Both the position numbers and the translations under genes were made by a program. The notes under the pieces are model-generated. The model made no database searches. It was not told where the DNA came from and worked only from the letters and a program-made list of their open reading frames with translations. From assembly GCF_013204845.1 (NCBI RefSeq), contig NZ_JABMKY010000007.1, forward strand, positions 248,001 through 312,000: a stretch of DNA of 64,000 bases, in the 5' to 3' direction. Position 1 is the first letter of the stretch. Every line of letters starts with the position of its first letter. The stretch is from Paenibacillus qinlingensis. GTDB taxonomy: Bacteria; Bacillota; Bacilli; Paenibacillales; NBRC-103111. This document shows positions 1 through 7,679 of the stretch, piece by piece.

Positions 1-2
1 CT

Positions 3-827
3 GAGGTCGTCTTAGTGGATGAGCTTGCACACACCAACGTACCAGGAAGTAAGAATAAGAAACGTTATGAAGATGTGCTGGAAATTCTGGAAGCGGGCAT
101 TTCGGTTATCTCGACTGTCAACGTGCAGCATTTGGAGAGTCTGAATGATGCTGTTGAGCATATCACGGGTATTCGCGTGAGGGAAACCGTACCTGATAGT
201 TTGCTGCGTACGGCAGATGAAGTTCAATTAATTGACGTTGCCCCAGAAGCGCTGCAGCTTCGTATGAGAGACGGCAAGATTTATGCGATGGTCAAAGTAG
301 ATCAGGCATTAAATAACTTTTTTAAAACAGGAAATCTGATCGCTTTGCGTGAATTAGCACTGCGTGAAATTGCGGATGATGTGGATGAACGTCTAGAATC
401 CATGGAGCGTAAGAGCTCTTTGCGTGGTCCGTGGAGGCGGAAAGAAGCTATTTACGTGTGTGTGACAGACATTTCGCAGGCAGATCGCTTAATTCGGCGA
501 GGGTTTCGTATCGCTCATCGGCTTAAAGCAGCTTGGCATGTCAGTTTTATTGCGGTTCGGCAGTCGAATGAAGAGTGGAAGACAAAGCTAGATATATTAG
601 AGAAGCTGACCATTCGCTTGGGGGGCGAATTTTCCTATCAGGAGGTCGTGAATCGCAGCCACATTCCACGGGTTTTTGCAGCGAAAGCAAGTAAAGCTGG
701 AGCTACGCAAATCATCGTCTGGAAAGACGATATTGTCCAGAAGCTTTTGCCGCATGCAAGCACAATGGATGTGCTCATTGTTGCTGACTATGAATCGTGG
801 CAATCTTCGCGAAATAGAGTAAAATAA
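3..827 (+). CDS. kdpD: KdpD N-terminal module (partial; sensor for K+ / UspA part)
   Basis: Reading frame is open to the left edge, so the start and the Walker A region are missing. The visible 274 residues begin at the Walker-B-like stretch DELAHTN typical of the KdpD cytoplasmic domain, followed by the conserved VQHLES and ETVPD segments. From about residue 145 comes a UspA-like fold (EAIYVCVTDISQADRLIRRG). It ends with a normal TAA exactly where full-length KdpD proteins would enter the four-helix membrane domain, and the rest of KdpD is the next ORF in another frame. In characterised bacteria this module senses K+ status and c-di-AMP or phosphotransferase partners; here it would act in trans on the downstream kinase. 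Confidence 0.88.
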   Translation, partial: EVVLVDELAHTNVPGSKNKKRYEDVLEILEAGISVISTVNVQHLESLNDAVEHITGIRVRETVPDSLLRTADEVQLIDVAPEALQLRMRDGKIYAMVKVDQALNNFFKTGNLIALRELALREIADDVDERLESMERKSSLRGPWRRKEAIYVCVTDISQADRLIRRGFRIAHRLKAAWHVSFIAVRQSNEEWKTKLDILEKLTIRLGGEFSYQEVVNRSHIPRVFAAKASKAGATQIIVWKDDIVQKLLPHASTMDVLIVADYESWQSSRNRVK

Positions 828-831
828 GCCT

Positions 832-2346
832 ATGGACACTCAAAAAAAGGAACTTGCAAACTGGCAATCGTATGGTGTGACGGCACTTTTTATCGTCCTT
901 TTGACGATATTTTTAAAAGGTTTTGAATCGTTCTTCGATCTGGTCAATATATCACTACTGTACTTATTCCCTGTTCTGTTTAGTGCGGTTCGATGGGGGA
1001 GAGGGCCCTCTTTCTTTGCTGCGGGACTAGGGGTGTTGGTAGTTGACTTCTTATTTGTCCCACCTACCCTCAGTCTTACGGTTTCTGATTTGCGTTATAT
1101 CCTAACGTTTATTGTATTCTTATGTGTGGCTGGTCTTACGTCAAGCCTTGCTTCCAAGCTTAGAAATCAGTTCCATCAGGCAGAGCAGAAGGAAGCGAAT
1201 ACCGCTGCGCTGTATGCGTTAAGTCGCAAGATAACAGCGATTTCAGATTTAGAGATGTTGCTGAAGCAGATTGTTCAACATGTTTCCGATACATTAGAAG
1301 CGAAGGCCGCTATTATGTTGCCAAACCAAGAGGGTGTTCAGGAGGTAGAAGCTTATTCGAGGGATAGTGGAGATTGGGCCAGCGATGAAGCCCACCTAAC
1401 TATTGCCGGATGGGTGAGTCATAACAATACGATTGCGGGACGAGGTACGCGAAGATTGAGTGAATCCTCGGATTTGCATGTCCCTTTAGCGACAGATCAA
1501 CAGGTGCATGGTGTGCTCGCTGTACAAGTTGGTGATCGAGTCATGTCCGATATGCCAGAGCTTATTCGTATTATTGAAGCGCTATCTGATCTTGCAGCTG
1601 TTGCCATTTCTCGAGTTAAGCTAGCGGATGAGGCCAAAGTGGCGCAATTGACTGCTGAGTCTGAGAAACTCCGCACAGCTTTGCTGGATTCTCTTTCTCA
1701 TGAATTACGCACGCCGCTGGCTACGATCATTGGCTCTGTTACAGGTTTACTCGAAGGAGAGGACGTCTTTAGTCCAGAGGATCGCCGAGAGTTATTGCTT
1801 ACAACCCGTGAGGGAGCTACACGCATGAACAGACTCGTTGGGAATTTGCTCGGCATGGTTCGAATTGAGAGCGGCATGATGCGTTTAAATAAGATGTGGT
1901 GCGGGATCGAGGATGTTGTCGGAGTTGCCTTATCACAATTGAAGGATTCTCTGCAGAATAGAGTCGTGAGTGTTGTTCTGGATCCGGATCTGCCATCCGT
2001 TCCGCTGGATGAAGTTCTCATGGAGCAAGTGCTGTTGAATGTAATCAGCAATGCGATTAAGTATTCACCTGAAGGCAGCGAAATCCGCCTTGAAGCAGAG
2101 CAGGACGGCGAGTGGCTGCGTCTGACGATTACCGATGAAGGAGCAGGCATTCTTCCAGGAGATACGGAACGGATATTTGAGAAGTTCTATCGGGGAGATC
2201 GTACCAAACATATTCCTGGCACGGGGCTTGGGCTTGCGATCTGTAAGAGTATTGTGGAAGCGCATGGCGGTTCAATTACTGCAAGCGCGAGGAGAGATGG
2301 CCATCAGGGCACGGTTATTGAACTGAGCTTGCCATTATCACAGTGA
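832..2346 (+). CDS. kdpD: KdpD C-terminal half: DUF4118 membrane domain, GAF and histidine kinase
   Basis: 504 residues. Four hydrophobic helices in about residues 12-110 (DUF4118 type), a GAF-like region about 125-260, then HisKA with phospho-acceptor His290 in SLSHELRTPL. The HATPase domain has an N-box around Asn407 (NVISNAIKYS), DEGAGI and GTGLGLAI. It starts 4 nt after the preceding stop with no convincing SD of its own, so translation is probably coupled to the upstream KdpD module. Together the two ORFs make one normal KdpD (about 900 aa in Escherichia coli). Either the kinase is naturally encoded as two subunits or a frameshift has split it. Autophosphorylates and passes phosphate to KdpE. 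Confidence 0.9.
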   Translation: MDTQKKELANWQSYGVTALFIVLLTIFLKGFESFFDLVNISLLYLFPVLFSAVRWGRGPSFFAAGLGVLVVDFLFVPPTLSLTVSDLRYILTFIVFLCVAGLTSSLASKLRNQFHQAEQKEANTAALYALSRKITAISDLEMLLKQIVQHVSDTLEAKAAIMLPNQEGVQEVEAYSRDSGDWASDEAHLTIAGWVSHNNTIAGRGTRRLSESSDLHVPLATDQQVHGVLAVQVGDRVMSDMPELIRIIEALSDLAAVAISRVKLADEAKVAQLTAESEKLRTALLDSLSHELRTPLATIIGSVTGLLEGEDVFSPEDRRELLLTTREGATRMNRLVGNLLGMVRIESGMMRLNKMWCGIEDVVGVALSQLKDSLQNRVVSVVLDPDLPSVPLDEVLMEQVLLNVISNAIKYSPEGSEIRLEAEQDGEWLRLTITDEGAGILPGDTERIFEKFYRGDRTKHIPGTGLGLAICKSIVEAHGGSITASARRDGHQGTVIELSLPLSQ

Positions 2347-2363
2347 GCTGAGGGAAGGAGAGA

Positions 2364-3065
2364 ATGATGACAACCACAGGGGCGAAAATTTTGGTCATTG
2401 ATGACGAGGCACAAATACGAAAATTATTGCGAGTCACGTTAACTGCACACGGCTTCGAAACGGCAGAAGCGGCAACGGGGCAGGATGGTTTGCTGCAGGC
2501 GGCGATGTTCCGGCCAGACCTCATTGTACTAGATCTGGGGTTGCCGGATCTGACCGGCATGGAGGTGTTGGACGGCATTCGTGAGTGGTCGAATGTGCCC
2601 ATCATTATCTTAACTGCGCAGGATCAAGAGCCAGACAAGGTTGCTGCTTTGGATCGCGGCGCAGACGATTATGTGACGAAGCCATTCGGCATGGGCGAAT
2701 TCATGGCCCGGATGCGAGTGGCTCTTCGGCATATAGCCAAAGCGCCGGATGAGCCTGTGCTGAAGCTCGGCCAGCTTGTCATTGATTTGGCCAAGCGCAG
2801 CGTCGAGCTGCATGGTGAGAAGCTGAAGCTAACGCCAACCGAGTATGATTTACTCAAGGTGCTTGGCGTTAATGCTGGACGTGTCATGACACATAAGCAG
2901 CTGCTCAAGCAAGTGTGGGGCGGTCAGCAGTATGAATCTGACAGCCAATACCTGCGGGTATATGTAGGACATTTGCGGAAGAAGATTGAAACAGATCCTG
3001 CGCGACCTCAGTATATATTGACGGAGCCAGGGATTGGATATCGGTTTGCTTGGCAAGAGAACTAA
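2364..3065 (+). CDS. kdpE: KdpE response regulator (OmpR/PhoB family)
   Basis: 233 aa. Receiver domain with acidic pair near residues 13-14 (VIDDE), phospho-acceptor Asp57 (LIVLDLGLP), the conserved Thr in ILTAQD and the Lys in DDYVTKPFG. The C-terminal winged helix, about 135-230, has LTPTEYDLLK, the recognition region SQYLRVYVGHLRKK and the end motif TEPGIGYRF. A strong SD (agggaaggag) lies 3 nt before the first of two adjacent ATG codons. It follows the kinase by 17 nt and is its evident partner; the usual target is the kdp K+ transport operon, which is not in this window. A Rho-independent terminator follows. Confidence 0.93.
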   Translation: MMTTTGAKILVIDDEAQIRKLLRVTLTAHGFETAEAATGQDGLLQAAMFRPDLIVLDLGLPDLTGMEVLDGIREWSNVPIIILTAQDQEPDKVAALDRGADDYVTKPFGMGEFMARMRVALRHIAKAPDEPVLKLGQLVIDLAKRSVELHGEKLKLTPTEYDLLKVLGVNAGRVMTHKQLLKQVWGGQQYESDSQYLRVYVGHLRKKIETDPARPQYILTEPGIGYRFAWQEN

Positions 3066-3115
3066 CGAAATGGTGCTCAACGATAAGTGCTTCTAATAGA
3101 AAAAGCTTCTATCTG

Positions 3116-3160
3116 AAAAAGCCTCTAACCCCGCGATGTCGTGGAGTTAGAGGCTTTTTT
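3116..3160 (+). terminator. Rho-independent terminator after kdpE
   Basis: Inverted repeat gcctctaac (3121-3129) / gttagaggc (3146-3154) with a 16-nt loop, followed by six T residues and preceded by an A run. Confidence 0.9.
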
Positions 3161-3262
3161 ATGATATAAGAATGTATATCCTGGAGGAACCTTGGGATGT
3201 GAAGCTTACCCCTTATAAACAGGGCGTGAGGATGTGTGACAAGTTGGTTGCGAGTAGAGATA

Positions 3263-3363
3263 CGTAGAAGTAGTTGCAGTTGCAGTTGCAGAAGTAGAAA
3301 TAGAAGTAGAAATAGAAATAGAAATAGAAGTAGAAGTAGAAGTAGAAGTAGAAGTAGAAGTAG
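3263..3363. repeat. Hexanucleotide microsatellite (GTAGAA/ATAGAA)
   Basis: About 100 bp of 6-bp units, mostly GTAGAA and ATAGAA, with three TTGCAG variants near the left end; at least six GTAGAA units in a row at the right end. Stops occur in the surrounding frames, so it is not part of a recognisable gene. Prone to slippage; could vary in copy number. Confidence 0.85.
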
Positions 3364-3675
3364 TATGCATTGCTGTGTCAGAAATAATGAGTTGCTAGGA
3401 TGAATGTTTCTTAAATCTACTCGCTCTTGGCGAATAGATGGATTTTATACAGTTAAATTTTGGGGTTTTCCCGTCGGAAGCAGAATAGATGGATAAAAGG
3501 TAGTTAATATTAACCATTTTAGCCGATTTGAACAAAAGTGGCTGTTTTAGCTACATATTATAAAGTTAAATCGAATTTCCGAGGAAATTCCTCGCAAATA
3601 GCTGTATATTTTCCAGTACATACAAATGTGTGGCTGTATGGTTATGTGGCTATTTGGCAATGGGAGCATCAGCAA
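3364..3675. other. Intergenic stretch without a supported gene
   Basis: No ORF with an SD and convincing composition. It is AT-rich and contains two similar phrases around 'gaatagatggat' (near 3432 and 3484) and a small palindrome gttaatattaac near 3504. No known RNA or element recognised. The 193-aa plus-strand frame that starts in this stretch and runs into the collagen-like gene is a shadow of that gene. Confidence 0.6.
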
Positions 3676-3714
3676 AAATAACCAGTTAACATCCGCCAAA
3701 CCGATGTTAACTGG
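3676..3714 (-). terminator. Terminator of the collagen-like gene
   Basis: Perfect 11-bp stem CCAGTTAACAT (3682-3692) / ATGTTAACTGG (3704-3714). Read on the minus strand it is followed by TTATTTTT. Located just after the stop of the minus-strand gene. Confidence 0.82.
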
Positions 3715-3733
3715 CTTAATTTATAACGAAGAA

Positions 3734-4429
3734 TTAACAAGTAAAGGAGTCGATAAAGCGCAAATCAATTCCGAAGAACATCCAAGAGAAGCCGGTCCAG
3801 CGGAATCCAGATATCGATGTCCGTCCAACGAACACTGGGAAATACCAATATTGCTGTCCGTTGCTTTGCCAGATATACGTAAATCTGAACAAGCAGCGGG
3901 AGATGCCGCCTGGGTCTACGGCGTAAACACCGGGTGCTTTAAGCGGCTTGACTGGAATCTGGGATGGTGGCGCCGAGGTTGGGGGTTGATATCCGCCTTG
4001 ACCTGGTCCAGGACCTGGTCCTTGAGGTGGGAATCCTGGCCCAGGCCCACCTGGGAAACCGCCCGGACCGCCTGGAAATCCTGGTCCACCCGGGAACCCT
4101 CCTGGTCCCCCTGGGAAACCGCCCGGACCGCCAGGGAACCCTGGTCCACCTGGGAATCCACCAGGTCCACCGAAACCGCCGCCTTGGCCACCTGGGAATC
4201 CAGGTAGCATGCCGCCAGTTCCGGGGAAGCCAGGGATGCCGAAGCCGCCTAGACCGCGTGGATCATAGGCTGGTACCCAGCCGTAGTATTGGGGTACGGG
4301 ATAGCCGTAGGGGTACGGCGTATTTTGTGGATAATAAGCAGCTGGATAGTCCGATTCCGTTGCTGCGCTTTGTGAAATCTCCGTTTCAAGCTCAACGTCG
4401 CGCAGTTCTTGTTTCTTGTTCGATGCCAT
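3734..4429 (-). CDS. Collagen-like Gly-Phe-Pro-Gly-Gly repeat protein, probably surface or spore associated
   Basis: 231 aa. Residues 1-30 are charged (MASNKKQELRDVELETE); about 31-60 is Tyr/Pro-rich (YYPQNTPYPYGYPVPQYYGW). About 61-150 is a run of GFPGGP/GGFPGGP units resembling Gly-X-Y collagen repeats with Phe and Pro. The C-terminal 70 residues are aromatic and hydrophobic (FRFTYIWQSNGQQYWYFPVFVGR) and look like a folded domain. A good SD (aaggagga) lies 8 nt before the ATG. No signal peptide, as in many spore-coat proteins. The family of the C-terminal domain is not recognised; a spore-surface role is inference from composition. Confidence 0.78.
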   Translation of the reverse strand: MASNKKQELRDVELETEISQSAATESDYPAAYYPQNTPYPYGYPVPQYYGWVPAYDPRGLGGFGIPGFPGTGGMLPGFPGGQGGGFGGPGGFPGGPGFPGGPGGFPGGPGGFPGGPGFPGGPGGFPGGPGPGFPPQGPGPGPGQGGYQPPTSAPPSQIPVKPLKAPGVYAVDPGGISRCLFRFTYIWQSNGQQYWYFPVFVGRTSISGFRWTGFSWMFFGIDLRFIDSFTC

Positions 4430-4570
4430 TCGTAAAGTCCTCCTTAGGTAAAAGCGGATTGTCGATACTTAACTATATGCAAGCGGATAGACGGATGTCA
4501 CGGATAGCAAATAACAAAAGTAAAGGATCGCTAGTCCTATGCGAAATGGTATAATTGTAGCAACTGGGAA

Positions 4571-4608
4571 AATTAACCTAGATAAATTTGTCGAAATATA
4601 GGTTAATT
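4571..4608. promoter_or_regulatory. Inverted repeat AATTAACCT...AGGTTAATT upstream of the HD-GYP gene
   Basis: Perfect 9-bp arms (4571-4579 and 4600-4608) separated by 20 nt, about 60 bp before the preferred start of the HD-GYP gene. Could be an operator or an mRNA hairpin; no T run follows, so not an obvious terminator. Confidence 0.5.
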
Positions 4609-4668
4609 CTCCCATATATGCGAACGAACATGTCGTATATAATAGAAATTGGTACGATTTTGAAATTA

Positions 4669-5706
4669 ATGGAGCGGGATTTCTTGAGAGACCTATTGGG
4701 TAAAAGATTAAGATTCGATGTGACAACAAGTTATGGACTAGTCTTAGTTCCTATCCATACTACTCTCAATCAAGAGCATTTGGACTTATTTAAGCAGCAT
4801 CGCATTGATACGATGGATATCGTAACCACGAATACGCCTGATGCCCAGACGCAATCCGCACCTGCACATGACGCGAACCGTCTTGTTCAAAAAGCAACGG
4901 AATATGCCAAGGACCTTTTCGAACGCATTCAAACGCAAAAGAAAATACCGCTGCTTGAGATTAAGTCAGAATTAATTCCTATCGTCCAGCAGGCGGCCGA
5001 AAATCCAGATCTCTTTCAATTATTTCAAGCCGTTAAGGCCAAGGATGAATACACCCATCAACACAATATTGGTGTGGGCATTCTTTCGACACTCATTGGC
5101 AAATGGATGGAGCTCGCAGATACAGAAGTGGCGCTTTTATCTTTAGCAGCTACCATGCATGATGTGGGCAAAATCAAAATTTCTCAAGAAATTCTAATGA
5201 AGCCGGGCAAATTGACGACGGTAGAATATGAAGAAATTAAAAAGCATACTATACTTGGCTACAATATGCTGCGAGAAACGGTAGGCATTAACTATCGTGT
5301 TGCATTAGTTGCCCTTCAGCATCATGAGCGAGCAGATGGCACGGGATATCCCCTGCAGCTGCAAGATAGTCAACTGGATAAAATGAGCCGTATCGTAGCT
5401 GTTGCAGATGTATTCCACGCGATGTCATCGAAGAGGCCCTATCACGAAATGATGCCTTTTCACGAGGTCGTCAGCCGCTTAAGGAAAGGTTTCTTCGGCG
5501 AATTAGATCCGCATATTGTTTCCGTTTTTTTGCAGAATATCATCTACAATCTAGTGGGCAGGCAAGTGCTTCTCACGGATGGCCGCTGGGGCGAAGTCGT
5601 TTATATTAATCCAACGGATGATACGAATCCACTCGTGAAAATCGAAAATACCTTTCTTGATCTAAGTCGAGAAAGACACATTCATATAAAGGAAGTTGTC
5701 ATATGA
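4669..5706 (+). CDS. HD-GYP domain c-di-GMP phosphodiesterase
   Basis: 345 aa from the ATG at 4669. The frame is open up to a TTG at 4588, but that codon falls inside the 4571-4608 inverted repeat and the protein family normally begins near MERDFLRDLLGKRL. About 1-60 is a small N-terminal domain found in front of HD-GYP enzymes. From about 95 the HD-GYP domain shows metal-binding HD in ATMHDVGKI, the HHERADGTGYP signature and the VADVFHAMSSKRPYH stretch. The enzyme should hydrolyse cyclic di-GMP in the cytosol and so oppose biofilm formation. It is translationally coupled (ATGA overlap) to the small LuxR-type protein. No good SD is visible at any candidate start. Confidence 0.88.
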   Translation: MERDFLRDLLGKRLRFDVTTSYGLVLVPIHTTLNQEHLDLFKQHRIDTMDIVTTNTPDAQTQSAPAHDANRLVQKATEYAKDLFERIQTQKKIPLLEIKSELIPIVQQAAENPDLFQLFQAVKAKDEYTHQHNIGVGILSTLIGKWMELADTEVALLSLAATMHDVGKIKISQEILMKPGKLTTVEYEEIKKHTILGYNMLRETVGINYRVALVALQHHERADGTGYPLQLQDSQLDKMSRIVAVADVFHAMSSKRPYHEMMPFHEVVSRLRKGFFGELDPHIVSVFLQNIIYNLVGRQVLLTDGRWGEVVYINPTDDTNPLVKIENTFLDLSRERHIHIKEVVI

Positions 5707-6005
5707 AGCCAATAATCCTAGAAAAGTCAGACGTTTTACTTCAATTTTATTCCAACTATGGTCTAACACAACGTGAAACCGAAATCCTTTCTTTACTTGC
5801 TACATATGGTTATACGAACAAAGAAATTGCCGAAAATTGCTGTATCAGTGAGAAAACAGTGAAAATTCACCTTGCCAATATCATGGGTAAAATCGGTATT
5901 GGCTCCATGCGAAAGCTGTTAGCCTTGCTGTTGCAGCAAGCTCTGCTAGTTTCAAGATTAGGTGCGGGTGAATCAGTCCGCGTAGCATCAATGGGAATGA
6001 GATAA
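5703..6005 (+). CDS. Small LuxR/GerE-type HTH regulator
   Basis: 100 aa, essentially one helix-turn-helix domain (about residues 18-75: LTQRETEILSLLATYGYTNKEIAENCCISEKTVKIHLANIMGKIGI). No receiver or ligand domain, like GerE-type stand-alone regulators. The start overlaps the stop of the HD-GYP gene (ATGA), so the two are co-translated, suggesting a joint role in c-di-GMP-linked gene control. The last 30 residues are an unremarkable tail. Targets cannot be read from the sequence; the operon that starts at 6123 is the nearest candidate. Confidence 0.85.
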   Translation: MKPIILEKSDVLLQFYSNYGLTQRETEILSLLATYGYTNKEIAENCCISEKTVKIHLANIMGKIGIGSMRKLLALLLQQALLVSRLGAGESVRVASMGMR

Positions 6006-6023
6006 TCAAGGAGTTTTACCTAG

Positions 6024-6063
6024 TAAAAGCAGCCTTTCCTTTAAGGGGAAAGTGCTGCTTTTT
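6024..6063 (+). terminator. Rho-independent terminator after the LuxR-type gene
   Basis: Stem built from aaaagcag (6025-6032) plus ctttcc pairing with ggaaag and ctgcttttt (to 6063), ending in a T run. It separates the HD-GYP/LuxR pair from the next operon. Confidence 0.85.
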
Positions 6064-6122
6064 GCATTCTACAGCTCGTTTAATTATGATACGATTTGGA
6101 ACTATAAATCCATAATATTGTG

Positions 6123-6151
6123 TTGACATGATACGAAAAGTATCTTAAAGT
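6123..6151 (+). promoter_or_regulatory. Promoter with family-B operator in its spacer (operon 6219-15280)
   Basis: TTGACA at 6123-6128, 17-bp spacer, TAAAGT at 6146-6151. The spacer is filled by the perfect palindrome GATAC-GAAAA-GTATC (6130-6144). This geometry recurs at 56830 and 58561. Confidence 0.75.
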
Positions 6152-6166
6152 AAGAGTAACAATTAA

Positions 6167-6181
6167 GATACAAATAGTATC
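6167..6181. promoter_or_regulatory. Second family-B operator, GATAC-AAATA-GTATC
   Basis: Perfect inverted repeat 37 bp (centre to centre) downstream of the operator at 6130, within the untranslated leader of the Wzz-like gene. Two spaced boxes would allow cooperative or roadblock repression. Confidence 0.72.
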
Positions 6182-6218
6182 ATAGCAAATCGAAATAGAC
6201 TTCTATTGGAGGGGAATC

Positions 6219-6980
6219 ATGGAAATTAATTTGAAGGAATATTTGATGGTTATATTAAAACGCTGGTGGATCATAGTTCTTGTTGTAGGTACTTGTACGA
6301 TTTTAACAGCTATGTATTCGACATCAAATTATGTTCCAATCTATCAAGCTTCTACAAAATTAATTGTTAATAAGACTTCAGAGCAAGATCAACTAGGTAA
6401 AGAACAAATTGATTATGGAGCCATTGGTGTTAATATGTCCCTCATTAATACCTACAAGGAAATTATTAGAACACCAGCAATTATGGATAAAGTTGTCCAA
6501 CGTTACCCCGATTTACATGTCTCCACAGATCAATTAATCTCAATAATCAACGTAACCAATATCAATGAAACGCAGGTTATGTCGATTGTTGCACGACATC
6601 TCTCACACGAACGAGCAGTGCGCATTGCGAACGCGGTTTCTGATGTATTTCAGTCGGAAATACCTAACATTATGAAGGTTGATAATATTACGATTCTGAA
6701 TCGAGCTAAAGTTCAAGATAATCCAATCCCTATAAATCAGAAATCGAATCAGTATATCATCTTAGGGTTTCTTGTCTCCTTGGCTGCTACAGTTGGTATC
6801 ATTCTTCTGTGGGATGCTTTGGATGACACGTTGAAAACAGAAGAGGACATTCGTGAAATTTTTGATCTCTCGACCTTGGCATACATACCTAAAGTAAAGA
6901 AGAAAATGCAGCGCGTGAAGCGGAAAAATAAAATTAGCAAAAAAGCAGAGGACATCTCATATGCCAAAACTATCTACTAA
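6219..6980 (+). CDS. Wzz/CpsC-type chain-length and kinase-activator membrane protein
   Basis: 253 aa. Two transmembrane helices (about 15-37 and 176-198) flank an extracytoplasmic Wzz-type domain beginning ASTKLIVNKTSEQDQ. The short cytosolic tail is basic (KVKKKMQRVKRKNKISKK). In Bacillota such proteins (CpsC, EpsA, YwqC) pair with a BY-kinase and control polysaccharide polymerisation or export. SD ggagggg before the ATG. It overlaps the following kinase gene by 20 nt. Oddly, no other polysaccharide gene follows here; the operon continues into a transport and peptide-modification set. Related to the copy at 60152 in layout and motifs (KLIVNK, MKVDN). Confidence 0.9.
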   Translation: MEINLKEYLMVILKRWWIIVLVVGTCTILTAMYSTSNYVPIYQASTKLIVNKTSEQDQLGKEQIDYGAIGVNMSLINTYKEIIRTPAIMDKVVQRYPDLHVSTDQLISIINVTNINETQVMSIVARHLSHERAVRIANAVSDVFQSEIPNIMKVDNITILNRAKVQDNPIPINQKSNQYIILGFLVSLAATVGIILLWDALDDTLKTEEDIREIFDLSTLAYIPKVKKKMQRVKRKNKISKKAEDISYAKTIY

Positions 6981-7632
6981 CTCTAATTCTCCTGTTATGA
7001 TGCATATTCATCCTAGCTCCTCAACTTCAGAGGCTTATAGATCATTGAGGTTCAATATCGAGTGCTCTATTTTTGGTCGTGAGGCAAAATCAATTACAAT
7101 CACTTCTTCAAGCCGGGGTGAAGGGAAAACTACAACAGCTGTTCATTTGGCTGTGGCCTACGCGCAAATCGGAAAGAAAGTGTTGCTGCTGGATGCGGAT
7201 CTACGAAATCCCTCCATTCACCAAGCATTTAGTGATGAGAACAGACGGGGACTTACGAATTATTTAGAAGGTCAGGCACATGTCAGCGAACTTGTTCGGG
7301 AGACAATTGTGGAGAACCTTTCAATTATTACTTCAGGACCAAGCACGCAGAATCCCTCTGGTTTATTAGCCTCCAAGCAAATGGATGCTCTCTTAGTCAC
7401 ACTAAGGGAAATTTACGATATTGTCATCGTGGACACGCCGTCTCTGCTGACGATTACGGATGCTAAGATTATAGCGACGAAGTGCGACGGAGTGCTTCTC
7501 ATTGTTGAATATGGAAAGGTTAAACGTGATGTAGCTAAGAAAGTGAAAGAAGAACTATTGCTCGCAAATGTAAAATTGATCGGGGTCGTTTTGAACGAAG
7601 TACGAAATCATGAAGCAAATGCGTACCTCTAA
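6961..7632 (+). CDS. BY-kinase-like (CpsD/EpsB) ATPase with a reduced C-terminal tyrosine cluster
   Basis: 223 aa. N-terminal SSTSEAYRSLRFNIE region, Walker A SSSRGEGKTTTA (about 48-59), Walker A' VLLLDADLRNP and Walker B VIVDTPS. These are the hallmarks of bacterial tyrosine kinases that act with a Wzz partner. The end is NHEANAYL with a single Tyr, unlike the multi-Tyr tail of the paralogue at 60888 (AAYYDYYG), so the usual autophosphorylated cluster is largely absent. The start lies inside the upstream gene. Likely partner of the protein at 6219. Confidence 0.88.
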   Translation: MPKLSTNSNSPVMMHIHPSSSTSEAYRSLRFNIECSIFGREAKSITITSSSRGEGKTTTAVHLAVAYAQIGKKVLLLDADLRNPSIHQAFSDENRRGLTNYLEGQAHVSELVRETIVENLSIITSGPSTQNPSGLLASKQMDALLVTLREIYDIVIVDTPSLLTITDAKIIATKCDGVLLIVEYGKVKRDVAKKVKEELLLANVKLIGVVLNEVRNHEANAYL

Positions 7633-7679
7633 TCCGTTATGTTGAAAAAATCAAAGTAAGGGGAGCGAGTTTATAGCTA

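Noticed and set aside
3263..3363. CRISPR array or coding low-complexity domain at the 6-bp repeats
   Set aside because: Units are 6 bp without spacers, and all frames meet stops nearby.
3626..4207. Plus-strand frames of 193 and 196 aa across the collagen-like gene
   Set aside because: They are antisense shadows of a GC-rich repeat; no SD, Trp/Arg-rich nonsense composition, while the minus-strand frame has an SD and sensible domains.
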